Source of the DNA: a virus
Virus record (IMG/VR): IMGVR_UViG_3300023179_000031
Coordinates: 1-64,000 of that record
Length of the DNA stretch: 64,000 nucleotides
Strand: one strand, 5' to 3'
Under the pieces are notes generated by a model that did no database searches, was not told the DNA's origin, and saw only the letters and a program-made list of their open reading frames with translations. Of the stretch, positions 13,800 through 20,538 are shown in pieces. The translations under genes were made by a program, and so were the position numbers. Numbering within the stretch: the stretch's first letter is position 1; the number at the start of each line of letters is the position of its first letter.

Positions 13800-13831
13800 G
13801 TAAACAATAGATTCTTATTACCCCCAACACG

Positions 13832-13866
13832 ATGCCGTTAGGTTGGTTCTACTAGCCTAGCGGCAT
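13832..13866 (+). terminator. Hairpin terminator candidate
   Basis: ATGCCGTTAGG (13832-13842) pairs with CCTAGCGGCAT (13856-13866), 11 bp with one G-U. No strong U-run follows; instead the candidate late promoter begins at its right edge. It probably separates the early gene cluster from the exported thioredoxin gene. Confidence 0.6.
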
Positions 13867-13884
13867 TAGTGTATATATTAAAGG
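13866..13884 (+). promoter_or_regulatory. Candidate late promoter, copy 1
   Basis: TTAGTGTATATATTAAAGG is nearly the same as the motifs at 17317 and 31011 (one base shorter in the tail). It lies 31 bp upstream of the ATG of the exported thioredoxin gene and has no -35 like box. See the finding on the three-copy motif. Confidence 0.5.
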
Positions 13885-13914
13885 ATTAATATATTAGCCA
13901 AATAAGGGGGTTAT

Positions 13915-14259
13915 ATGAAAAATTCTAGCACAATAACTGTACTCTTAATATCCTGTTTGATATCAATTTCTTCAGTTTTAGCATTTGAAATTCAACCAAA
14001 GAAAACATTACTCATTTTTTCAGCGGATTGGTGCCATTACTGCAAAGTGGCACAAAAAGACATGACGCAAGATATAAAACTATCTGAAATGATCAAGAAC
14101 TACGACATAATCGAATTGGACTACGACGTTGACAAAGACGTTGTAAGGGGCTATAATATCAAAGTCGTGCCATCGTTCGTAATCATGCATCAAGGCAAAG
14201 AGCTTGGACGCAAAACTGGATACAACGGGGCATCATCATTGTATAACTTTCTTAAATAA
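13915..14259 (+). CDS. Exported thioredoxin-like protein
   Basis: 114 aa. A signal peptide (about residues 1-23, ending SVLAF) precedes a thioredoxin fold with redox motif WCHYC and the cis-proline strand VVPSFVIMHQG. After export it would act on disulfides in the periplasm or cell envelope; the short length and CHYC centre resemble TlpA/DsbD-type thioredoxins rather than cytosolic phage thioredoxin used with ribonucleotide reductase. It stops one base before the tmRNA. ATG 13915 has AAGGGGG upstream. Confidence 0.85.
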   Translation: MKNSSTITVLLISCLISISSVLAFEIQPKKTLLIFSADWCHYCKVAQKDMTQDIKLSEMIKNYDIIELDYDVDKDVVRGYNIKVVPSFVIMHQGKELGRKTGYNGASSLYNFLK

Positions 14260-14260
14260 T

Positions 14261-14614
14261 GGGGGCGTAAAGGTATCGATTGGATATAGAAAATTACATT
14301 AGCAAGTAGTAGGTGGTATGGTGGCTACTATAAAACCATACTAAACGCTTTAACTGGCGCAAATCAGTTAGCCCTTGCTGCTTAATAACTAAGCAGTAAC
14401 AGATTGCGATTGCGATGAAGGTAGCGGTCAAAAATCTGTCGTTAAATCCTTCGGCTCCCGTTAGTGGTGACGGTTAACGGGCCAAGATGTGTCACTAGGA
14501 ATGGTGAATGTTGTTCATTCTTTATCCATATCCGAATCTTTATGAATGAAATAAACTTGTAGAAAATGTAATCGGACATATCGCAAGACGGGGATTCGAC
14601 TTCCCCCGCCTCCA
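14261..14614 (+). ncRNA. ssrA: Transfer-messenger RNA (tmRNA)
   Basis: Acceptor GGGGGCG (14261-14267) pairs with CGCCTCC (14607-14613), discriminator A 14614; no CCA encoded. T arm GGGGA-TTCGACT-TCCCC is at 14591-14606. The tag frame starts at resume codon GCA (14359-14361) and encodes ANQLALAA, then tandem TAA TAA (14383-14388). The upstream AGTAGGTGG and AAAACCATAC regions look like tmRNA helix 2/pseudoknot 1. The RNA would rescue stalled ribosomes with SmpB and tag the nascent chain for proteolysis. Being phage-encoded is uncommon. Start and end are set by the acceptor pairing. Confidence 0.93.
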
Positions 14615-14629
14615 CTGGAAATTTTAAGG

Positions 14630-14658
14630 TTGCAAAACGGAAATGACGATACTACAAT
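14630..14658 (+). promoter_or_regulatory. Promoter of the Arg-rich peptide gene
   Basis: TTGCAA (14630-14635), 17-bp spacer with GACGAT, TACAAT (14653-14658), followed by GTAGTCAG and then AAGGAGA before ATG 14711. Confidence 0.6.
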
Positions 14659-14710
14659 GTAGTCAGTCTATCCGTAGGAAGCGTGATAGTTTTTAACTTA
14701 AGGAGAATTT

Positions 14711-14926
14711 ATGAAGACTTTTATTACATGTGTTGCTTTGTGTCTTTGTGTTTCAACCGTCAACGCTGGTGAGTGCGTTAATGGTAGCTGCAATCTTCGC
14801 AGCCGTACTGTTACCGTAGCCCGCGAGCTTATTAGCGTTCCTGTTGAGGTAACACGACGCACGGTAGAAGCTACGCGAAATGTTGGTCGCCGCACGGTTG
14901 CCCGCGTTCGAAGTGTTGTTCGTTGA
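14711..14926 (+). CDS. Secreted Arg-rich cationic peptide, 71 aa
   Basis: Clear signal peptide (KTFITCVALCLCVSTVNA, cleavage likely after residue 19). The mature part of about 52 residues begins with GECVNGSC and contains 12 Arg, only a few acidic residues and repeated T/V with R (VTRRTVEATRNVGRRTVARV). It would be an exported, strongly basic, possibly helical peptide. No family recognised; an envelope-active or host-binding role is inference. It has its own promoter and terminator. Confidence 0.75.
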   Translation: MKTFITCVALCLCVSTVNAGECVNGSCNLRSRTVTVARELISVPVEVTRRTVEATRNVGRRTVARVRSVVR

Positions 14927-14936
14927 TATATAAACT

Positions 14937-14991
14937 GGAAAAGCAAATCCCCGATGCCTCTTAGCAATGCACACTTTCGGGGATCTTTTCC
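14937..14991 (+). terminator. Terminator hairpin
   Basis: Long stem: GGAAAAG (14937-14943) with CTTTTCC (14985-14991), and ATCCCCGA (14947-14954) with TCGGGGAT (14977-14984). Symmetric A- and T-rich flanks make it usable in both directions. It ends the Arg-rich peptide transcript. Confidence 0.75.
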
Positions 14992-15019
14992 ACTAACTTA
15001 AAATTTCAAGGAGGAAATA

Positions 15020-15358
15020 ATGAAAACTTTTTCTATTGCAATGTTTATCAGTTTTAGTTCAATTATTAGTGTTCATGCGGCTGGTCCAAAGTATTATTAT
15101 CCAACAAAAACTTATAGCTATACCACTAGCATTAACAATGGAAATGATCAAGAACGTTGTCAAGCAGAAGCTAATTATATGGCAGCTAATAACATTACTG
15201 GCCATGTTTGGGGCGTTATTGGTAGTTTTGAAGGAGTTGGTTATGGTTCTAGTCCTAATTGTAATACTTGTACTCCCGGTAATAACATGAGGCTAACAGG
15301 AGATGCATCGGCTCAAGGACGAAATGGAATGTGGTATAGAGTTAGATCTTGGAGATAA
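15020..15358 (+). CDS. Secreted small protein, 112 aa
   Basis: Signal peptide (about residues 1-21, ending SVHAA), ATG 15020 with AAGGAGG. The mature part has a Tyr-rich start and then CQAEANYMAANNITGHVWGVIGSFEGVG.GSSPNC.TC, which resembles a shortened CAP-superfamily segment (alternating A/H/E with GHV...EGVG) seen in some bacterial secreted proteins. That likeness is tentative. Four Cys could form disulfides, perhaps with help from the nearby thioredoxin. Confidence 0.7.
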   Translation: MKTFSIAMFISFSSIISVHAAGPKYYYPTKTYSYTTSINNGNDQERCQAEANYMAANNITGHVWGVIGSFEGVGYGSSPNCNTCTPGNNMRLTGDASAQGRNGMWYRVRSWR

Positions 15359-15456
15359 TGTTAGTTGTGTTAACTGCTTGTATAATAATGTGGGACTTGA
15401 TATTATTTATTTTGATCATATCTTATCTGGCAAAAATCAATGATAGACCACAATAA
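15358..15456 (+). CDS. Tiny membrane protein, 32 aa
   Basis: TAATG overlap with the preceding stop (ATG 15358), ends inside the next gene. Almost entirely hydrophobic (VVLTACIIMWDLILFILIIS) with a short polar tail. Single-pass membrane peptide of unknown role. Confidence 0.45.
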   Translation: MLVVLTACIIMWDLILFILIISYLAKINDRPQ

Positions 15457-15970
15457 ACTTGGACTAAGTATTTATCCAGACTTTATCACGGATGAAGAAC
15501 ATAGCGATTTGATAGAAGAAATACAACAAGAGCTACAAAAAGCTAAACCATCAAATAAGTATATAGATAGAAATCGTGTGCTTAGATATGGATCAACTGA
15601 AGTATGTCACAACAACTATCAAACAAATCTTTTCCCATCATATATAGATAAAATATCAGAAAAACTAGTTCAAAGCAATATTGTATCAAATAAACCAGAT
15701 GCTATTAATATAAATGAATACATTGTAAATGATTATATTGCTCCACATATAGATAGAAGGGCTAGTGGACCCGTAGTAACTATCTTAAGTGTCAATTCCT
15801 CCGCAACTATGCTATTTGAAAAGGTAGGAACAAATGACAGATTTGAGATCGAATTACTTCCAAAAATGATTGTTCAGTTAAGGAATACTATTAGATGGTC
15901 ATGGAAACATTCAATATATCCAGTAAAAGATCTTAGATACTCCATTGTTTTTAGAAACAAAAATGAGTAA
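15440..15970 (+). CDS. AlkB-like 2OG-Fe(II) oxygenase
   Basis: 176 aa. The jelly-roll dioxygenase motif is visible: INEYIVNDYIAPHIDRR gives H103 and D105, the distal iron His is likely H157 (WKHSI), and the 2-oxoglutarate Arg is in DLRYSIVFR (about 166-172). This is the AlkB arrangement, so the likely role is oxidative demethylation of DNA or RNA, or another nucleic-acid oxidation. It overlaps the HNH gene by 8 bp. Confidence 0.85.
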   Translation: MIDHNKLGLSIYPDFITDEEHSDLIEEIQQELQKAKPSNKYIDRNRVLRYGSTEVCHNNYQTNLFPSYIDKISEKLVQSNIVSNKPDAININEYIVNDYIAPHIDRRASGPVVTILSVNSSATMLFEKVGTNDRFEIELLPKMIVQLRNTIRWSWKHSIYPVKDLRYSIVFRNKNE

Positions 15971-16355
15971 AACAAGTAAAGAAACCATCAAATTTAGACA
16001 TGAGCAAGTAGATAAATACAAATTATCTGTAGGATGTTGTGTTTGTGGGTATAATAAGCATCCATCGGCATTATGTTTTGATCATTTGCCAGAGCATGAT
16101 AAATCAGAATTAACAAAGAACGGATGCTCAAAAAGGACTTGTGCTGGTGGCATGTATCGGCTATACTACAAATCTGTGGAAGCAAAAGATTTAGTAGACG
16201 AAATCAAAAAATGCAGGGTTATGTGTTCTAATTGCCATATGGAAATAACACACTCAAAAAACAGTAGAACAATAGATAATATCGAAAGCAAGATATCAAT
16301 AGAGCAACTAGAAACATCTTTAATGGAGTTTGAAAATGAGCAAATTATACGTTGA
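15963..16355 (+). CDS. HNH-type endonuclease
   Basis: 130 aa from ATG 15963. Motifs: CCVCGYNKHPSALCFDHLPE, then CRVMCSNCHMEITH. This is the Cys-ligated HNH family often found as free-standing genes in phages. Likely a homing endonuclease or site-specific nickase inserted next to the AlkB-like gene. It overlaps the following gene by 20 bp. Confidence 0.82.
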   Translation: MSKTSKETIKFRHEQVDKYKLSVGCCVCGYNKHPSALCFDHLPEHDKSELTKNGCSKRTCAGGMYRLYYKSVEAKDLVDEIKKCRVMCSNCHMEITHSKNSRTIDNIESKISIEQLETSLMEFENEQIIR

Positions 16356-16566
16356 TCCACCTTCTGGTTGGCAATATAACTTCCCTAAGATTTGGGATAG
16401 CGAAAAATATCCAGACATGAGAAAGTGGCTTGTTGATAATGGATACTCACAATCTATGATAGACAAGATGGGAGAAAGATTTTATTGCAGATTTTGGAAC
16501 GCTGACGATGAAGAAGTCGCTCAGCATGAAAAAAACGAAAGCACAAACCCAGCAGGCGAAGTATAA
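16336..16566 (+). CDS. Hypothetical protein, 76 aa
   Basis: ATG 16336 after TGGAGTTTG; a TTG at 16330 is less likely. Sequence has SKLYVDPPSGWQYNFPKIWD and WLVDNGYSQSMIDKMG, with many aromatic residues, and resembles small phage proteins of unknown function that start KLYV.PPSGW.YGFPK. Good match to that pattern supports the start. Confidence 0.78.
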   Translation: MSKLYVDPPSGWQYNFPKIWDSEKYPDMRKWLVDNGYSQSMIDKMGERFYCRFWNADDEEVAQHEKNESTNPAGEV

Positions 16567-16601
16567 TAAGCTGTGGCCCGCTACTTGTTAAAGAGTTTTC
16601 A

Positions 16602-17060
16602 ATGACAATACATGTTTTTTATTACATTATATTGGTTTTTGTGCTAATATTAACCAATACATTAATGTGGAATAAAGTTGTCAAAGAACTCAGACGTATG
16701 AATATGCGAACAATTCATCCGTCTAATTTAAAAGCAATATTTGTTCGTTCTAAGAGAGGGGATACTAAAATGCTAGTATATAATGTTACAGCCGGTTCGG
16801 TAGTTGATAATGATGTTATTGAGAGAAGACTTGCGGTTAGTGTGAATGGAGAAGTTGTAGGTACGAGTACACATCCAAGTGATACAACTTCGTTTGGTGA
16901 ACTTGTATTTTCTGATAATGATAATGTGGTTCTTACTCTGGTTGACGTTGATGATGCTGGGAATGTTAGTTCTCCAGCCACATTTGAATTCGTGGCCGCT
17001 GACACAATTGCTCCAGCCAAGCCGGGAGAATTTGGTGTTACTTTGGTGCGTGAAGAATAA
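16602..17060 (+). CDS. Membrane-anchored Ig-like/FN3-like protein
   Basis: 152 aa from ATG 16602: one N-terminal transmembrane helix (about residues 5-22), a basic linker, then a beta-sandwich domain (about 57-152) with VDDAGNVSSPATFEFVAADTIAPAKPGEFGVTLV, typical of Ig-like phage proteins. An internal ATG at 16771 with GAGAGGGG ahead (16754-16761) would give a 96-aa soluble Ig-like protein. Either or both products may be made. The Ig-like domain may bind carbohydrate on the cell or virion surface. Confidence 0.7.
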   Translation: MTIHVFYYIILVFVLILTNTLMWNKVVKELRRMNMRTIHPSNLKAIFVRSKRGDTKMLVYNVTAGSVVDNDVIERRLAVSVNGEVVGTSTHPSDTTSFGELVFSDNDNVVLTLVDVDDAGNVSSPATFEFVAADTIAPAKPGEFGVTLVREE

Positions 17061-17088
17061 TCTTATTTATACAACTTAAACCACTTGG

Positions 17089-17118
17089 GGGATGACTAAA
17101 CATCATCCCTCATTTTAT
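17089..17118 (+). terminator. Terminator hairpin
   Basis: GGGATGA (17089-17095) pairs with TCATCCC (17103-17109), a 7-nt loop, followed by TCATTTTATT. It immediately precedes ATG 17120. Confidence 0.65.
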
Positions 17119-17119
17119 T

Positions 17120-17311
17120 ATGCGTACATCTATAAAACTTGATAAAAACATAGGCTGTGAATATATCTGCAAAAATGTGCAGGAATTGATATCTAAATAT
17201 GCACAGTCTAACCAGCTAAATAGAGACTCCATACTCATTATTGAGCTTAAAAATATAGTGGATTATGAAGAAATCAAAACTCTAAATATAGGCTTTACAG
17301 AAGAGGGGTAG
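17120..17311 (+). CDS. Hypothetical protein, 63 aa
   Basis: ATG 17120 directly after a hairpin, with no good Shine-Dalgarno site. The sequence MRTSIKLDKNIGCEYICKNVQELI is plain alpha/beta. No family recognised; weak support. Confidence 0.45.
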   Translation: MRTSIKLDKNIGCEYICKNVQELISKYAQSNQLNRDSILIIELKNIVDYEEIKTLNIGFTEEG

Positions 17312-17316
17312 AGATA

Positions 17317-17336
17317 AAAGTGTATATATTATAAGG
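17317..17336 (+). promoter_or_regulatory. Candidate late promoter, copy 2
   Basis: AAAGTGTATATATTATAAGG matches 17 of 20 bases of the motif at 31011-31030. It lies 29 bp before the ATG of the secreted protease gene. Confidence 0.55.
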
Positions 17337-17364
17337 CCACCTTAACCACTAAAAAGGCTTTATA

Positions 17365-18141
17365 ATGAATACTCTCCTTAAATTTTTAGTTCTAATCTGT
17401 TTATTTTGTGGAAATAGTTTAGCTGGAACAATAGACCCAAATGTTCCAGACGAAAAATATATTGAATACGGCAAAAAACACCAGTGCGTGGTGGAGCTTG
17501 GTGGCATAGATAAAGGAAGCGGAAAGAAGTTTTTTGCTTCAGCCGTAATTATTAAGCCCAAAATTATACTAACAGCCGCCCATATTTTATCAGAAGCAGT
17601 AAATGAAAAATCGTTTATCTTACTGGATAAGGATAATAAAATTAATATTGTAGCGTCTATTTATCCAGCAGAGTACAATAAAGACACATTTGCCGTAAAA
17701 GATATAGCTATAGGATTTCTAGAAAAAGAAGCAATATTAGACTTTTATCCAGAATTGTATGGCAAAGATGATGAAGTTGGTAAAATTTGCAGTATTTCTG
17801 GAATGGGCATAACCGGAAACCATAAAAGCGGAACAACTAATCATGATGGTCATAAGCGGGCTGGCTCAAATATAGTTGATGAAACATTTAAAGAGTTGTT
17901 GATATGCTCTTTAAACAAAGGCACAAAAACAAGTTTAGAGTTTTTAATTGCCAATGGAGATAGCGGCGGTGGACTATTCATTGATAAAAAGTTAGCTGGC
18001 ATAAATTCATGCGTTATGGCTGATGATGGGTCTTTAAATTCTAATTACAATGATTGGTCTGGCCACACTAGGGTTAGTATTCATAAGCCTTGGATAGATG
18101 AAATTGTGACAATTTTAGAAAACTTTAAGTCAGAAAAATAA
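17365..18141 (+). CDS. Secreted trypsin-like serine protease (S1)
   Basis: 258 aa. Signal peptide about residues 1-20 (ending SLAG). The catalytic triad of the S1/trypsin family is complete: H73 in ILTAAHIL, D113 in VKDIAIG, S200 in NGDSGGGLF. Mature length of about 238 fits the family. It would be exported to the envelope or medium. A secreted trypsin-like enzyme is unusual in a phage; it could attack host surface proteins, competing phage receptors, or process virion or secreted phage proteins. It has the candidate late promoter upstream and a sigma70-like promoter after it. Confidence 0.88.
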   Translation: MNTLLKFLVLICLFCGNSLAGTIDPNVPDEKYIEYGKKHQCVVELGGIDKGSGKKFFASAVIIKPKIILTAAHILSEAVNEKSFILLDKDNKINIVASIYPAEYNKDTFAVKDIAIGFLEKEAILDFYPELYGKDDEVGKICSISGMGITGNHKSGTTNHDGHKRAGSNIVDETFKELLICSLNKGTKTSLEFLIANGDSGGGLFIDKKLAGINSCVMADDGSLNSNYNDWSGHTRVSIHKPWIDEIVTILENFKSEK

Positions 18142-18149
18142 AAACGCTG

Positions 18150-18178
18150 TTGACAAAGAGTTTTGAGTAGGCTACAAT
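18150..18178 (+). promoter_or_regulatory. Sigma70-like promoter
   Basis: TTGACA (18150-18155), 17-bp spacer, TACAAT (18173-18178), 30 bp before ATG 18208. Confidence 0.7.
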
Positions 18179-18207
18179 AGGTAGACCTACATTTTGAAAG
18201 ATTGAAC

Positions 18208-18474
18208 ATGATAAACGCCAAAAAAGCTCTATATTTAGATAATAAGAAAAAAATCCAATCCATACTTAATGAGGTTGGTCATCTACATATGCTTCAATAT
18301 TTGATTGAAGAGCTAGATCAATTTGATATTAATACTAATGCTGATCTATGGATATTAAGAGCATCTGAAGGCTTAGAACATGCGTATCATGCATTTTTAG
18401 TTAGAGATAATGTTGACGAGAATAATATAGAAATGGAGTGCGACGATGAGATTGGATCAAGCCCAGTTGGTTAA
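18208..18474 (+). CDS. Hypothetical protein, 88 aa
   Basis: ATG 18208 with GAAAG upstream; the TTG at 18202 is less likely. Helical, Leu- and Asp-rich, acidic C-terminus. It overlaps the next gene by 29 bp. No family recognised. Confidence 0.68.
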   Translation: MINAKKALYLDNKKKIQSILNEVGHLHMLQYLIEELDQFDINTNADLWILRASEGLEHAYHAFLVRDNVDENNIEMECDDEIGSSPVG

Positions 18475-18811
18475 GATGGGTCAGAAATTGTACAACGCAT
18501 TGCTAGAAGAAGTTGTAGTAACATCTATTTTTGTCAACGTAAAGCCAGAACACAAGTGTGATGCTATTATCTTTAGCACTGTGAACACTAGGCTACACAA
18601 AGAAAGCTATTCATTCGAAGATCTTTATTTTGATCTTGATGACGTATGCGATGAAGAAAAAAGTTTTATCAGTTGGACTCAAGAGAATATAGATTTAATT
18701 CTAGCTAACGAAGAATCATTCAGAGCAATAAAGATTGCCTATATGGCTGGATTCGGAAACGGATTCGCACACAAAAGAAAGATCACACACGAAGAGGCTA
18801 TGCAAAAGTAA
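18446..18811 (+). CDS. Hypothetical protein, 121 aa
   Basis: ATG 18446 after ATGGAG; ATG 18476 is an alternative start that would remove the overlap. Contains a beta-rich part (VVVTSIFVNVKPEHKCDAIIF) and a helical C-terminus with AYMAGFGNGFAHKRKI. No family recognised. Confidence 0.68.
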   Translation: MRLDQAQLVKMGQKLYNALLEEVVVTSIFVNVKPEHKCDAIIFSTVNTRLHKESYSFEDLYFDLDDVCDEEKSFISWTQENIDLILANEESFRAIKIAYMAGFGNGFAHKRKITHEEAMQK

Positions 18812-18813
18812 TC

Positions 18814-19137
18814 ATGTTTAATAAACTAATCTCGTTACTTTTTAAAACTAAAGATGACTTTGAATCAAGATCATACAAGTGGACAAAACTTAGAAAAGAA
18901 TTTTTAGAGATAAATCCAAACTGTGCTGCTTGTGGGAGAAATAAAAAATTAGAAGTACACCACATAAAGCCCTATCATTTAAATCCAGATTTAGAATTTG
19001 ACTATAATAACTTAATTGTATTATGTGATGACCCTTGCCATTTTGTGTTTGGACATTTAATGAATTATCGTAGCTGGAATGAAAGCGTAGTTGAGGACTG
19101 CAAGACATATTATGAGAAACTTAAAAATAGACCTTAG
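18814..19137 (+). CDS. HNH endonuclease
   Basis: 107 aa. Pattern NCAACGRNKKLEVHHIKPYHLNP and NNLIVLC..PCHFVFGH is the HNH core with the zinc pair C-x2-C and histidines VHHI and FGH. Length is typical of free-standing phage HNH proteins; a homing nuclease or, less likely, a packaging nuclease. Placed between small early genes. A tiny membrane protein starts within its 3' end. Confidence 0.85.
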   Translation: MFNKLISLLFKTKDDFESRSYKWTKLRKEFLEINPNCAACGRNKKLEVHHIKPYHLNPDLEFDYNNLIVLCDDPCHFVFGHLMNYRSWNESVVEDCKTYYEKLKNRP

Positions 19138-19219
19138 ATCTTGTTCAATAGCTATTATTGGTGGATTTTGGGTTGGATACGTATTGAGGTTTGTGCTAGA
19201 TTGTTTAGGACTATTATGA
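19112..19219 (+). CDS. Tiny membrane protein, 35 aa
   Basis: ATG 19112 lies inside the end of the HNH gene; TGA overlaps the next ATG (19216). Short basic start, then a hydrophobic helix (CSIAIIGGFWVGYVLRFVL). Single-pass membrane peptide. Coupling at its end supports translation; function unknown. Confidence 0.45.
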   Translation: MRNLKIDLRSCSIAIIGGFWVGYVLRFVLDCLGLL

Positions 19220-19449
19220 CAATTTCTGAAATTAAAAAGTGGGCAAAGGAAAAGAACTACGAAGTAATCAAAGACAAAGCAGATGGTCTTTATTATTGGG
19301 CTAAATTAGATGCTGGACCAGAAGCTAGCGGAGTAGCTAAAAGTGTTAGCAAAGTAGCAACTGCAATATTCAATCACTTAACTGACAATCAATGGTTAGA
19401 ACATCAAACAAAATTTCAAGAAAACAGGACATTCTATGAGCTACATTAA
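19216..19449 (+). CDS. Hypothetical protein, 77 aa
   Basis: ATG 19216 with AGGA (19207-19210), and ATGA coupling to the tiny gene before it. Starts MTISEIKKWAKEKNYEVIKDKADGLYYW, an N-terminal helix plus beta hairpin similar to small phage proteins. It overlaps thyX by 14 bp. Function unknown. Confidence 0.7.
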   Translation: MTISEIKKWAKEKNYEVIKDKADGLYYWAKLDAGPEASGVAKSVSKVATAIFNHLTDNQWLEHQTKFQENRTFYELH

Positions 19450-20086
19450 ATTGATAAGTCTTACGCCAGACGCAGAAAACCTAATGGCGTATTGTGCTAG
19501 AGTATCCAATCCTAGTAATCAGAACAATGAAAATTGTGAAAAGCTATTGGCTTACTGTATTAAGAATCAACACTGGAGTATATTTGAACAAGCTTTTATG
19601 ACGGTTGAAGTAAATACAACAAGAGGTATAGCCGCACAAATCCTTCGTCATAGAAGTTTTACATTTCAAGAGTTCAGCCAGAGATATGCTGACACAACAT
19701 TGCTAGCCAAAGATATTCCTCTATTTGAACTTAGACGGCAAGATACTAAGAATAGACAAAACAGTATTGATGATATATCTGATGAAATTAAAACAAAGTG
19801 GAATACACAAATACGTGAACACTTCGCTAAGTCAAAAGCTATTTATGATGGCATGGTAGCAGATGGCATTGCTAAAGAATGTGCTAGATTCGTATTACCA
19901 TTAGCCACTCCAACAAGACTATACATGAGCGGATCGATACGATCTTGGATTCACTATATAGACTTACGATCATCTCATGGAACACAGAAGGAACATATGG
20001 ACATAGCTAATAATATCAAAGAAATTTTCAAATATCAATTACCTATTGTTTCTAAATCTTTGGGGTGGACAAATGATAAAGCTTGA
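19436..20086 (+). CDS. thyX: Flavin-dependent thymidylate synthase ThyX
   Basis: 216 aa, normal ThyX length. The signature RHRSFTFQEFSQRY (residues about 71-84) matches the ThyX motif RHRxxSxxxxSxRY in spacing, although the first Ser position reads F-T-F. C-terminal ATPTRLYMSGSIRSWIHYIDLRSSHGTQKEH supplies the substrate-binding Arg residues. The enzyme makes dTMP from dUMP using FAD, NADPH and methylene-folate, here serving phage DNA synthesis with dCMP deaminase and dUTPase. Confidence 0.93.
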   Translation: MSYIKLISLTPDAENLMAYCARVSNPSNQNNENCEKLLAYCIKNQHWSIFEQAFMTVEVNTTRGIAAQILRHRSFTFQEFSQRYADTTLLAKDIPLFELRRQDTKNRQNSIDDISDEIKTKWNTQIREHFAKSKAIYDGMVADGIAKECARFVLPLATPTRLYMSGSIRSWIHYIDLRSSHGTQKEHMDIANNIKEIFKYQLPIVSKSLGWTNDKA

Positions 20087-20372
20087 AATGCATGAGAGCG
20101 ACATTATTAGGGCAATCAAAAATACACAATATTCACCAATCCAATACCTAGCATCTAGATTTTTCAAACAAGATCTAAGAGATATAGATGTTGGCAGTGA
20201 TTGCGTAGTAATTTGGGAATATGAAGCAGATGATTATATCTCTTATAAGTATTGCAAAGAAGATATAGAAAATGTCAGAAATTTTATAGATGCTTGGGAA
20301 GACTTTAAGGACAATAAAACAGAAGACTTTGTAGAAAACACATTAACATTTTGCGTGGAGGAATTGCGATGA
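20073..20372 (+). CDS. Hypothetical protein, 99 aa
   Basis: ATG 20073 with GGGGTGG before it, overlapping the thyX end by 14 bp. Acidic protein with WEYEADDYISYKYCKEDIENVRNFIDAWEDF. No family recognised. It ends with an ATGA overlap. Confidence 0.7.
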   Translation: MIKLEMHESDIIRAIKNTQYSPIQYLASRFFKQDLRDIDVGSDCVVIWEYEADDYISYKYCKEDIENVRNFIDAWEDFKDNKTEDFVENTLTFCVEELR

Positions 20373-20491
20373 TACTTGATCTTATTTCTATATATGGACT
20401 GTACTCAACTCTAATTCTGATGGGTCATTCTCCAGAGGACGCAAAAAAAATTCAAGAGAGCCACTTGACAGTGCCGATGAATGAAGTATAA
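20369..20491 (+). CDS. Small hypothetical protein, 40 aa
   Basis: ATG 20369 overlaps the preceding stop, with GGAGG at 20357-20361. The first half is moderately hydrophobic (LISIYGLYSTLILMG), then SPEDAKKIQ. Its last codons coincide with the promoter for rIIA. Function unknown. Confidence 0.5.
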   Translation: MILDLISIYGLYSTLILMGHSPEDAKKIQESHLTVPMNEV

Positions 20492-20492
20492 T
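20465..20492 (+). promoter_or_regulatory. Sigma70-like promoter of the rII operon
   Basis: TTGACA (20465-20470), 16-bp spacer GTGCCGATG..., consensus TATAAT (20487-20492), then GTAGTCAG and GGAGAA before ATG 20539. One of the best promoters in the window. Confidence 0.82.
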
Positions 20493-20538
20493 CACGCTGT
20501 AGTCAGTAACCTAGCACCTATTTGGAGAACAAGCAATT

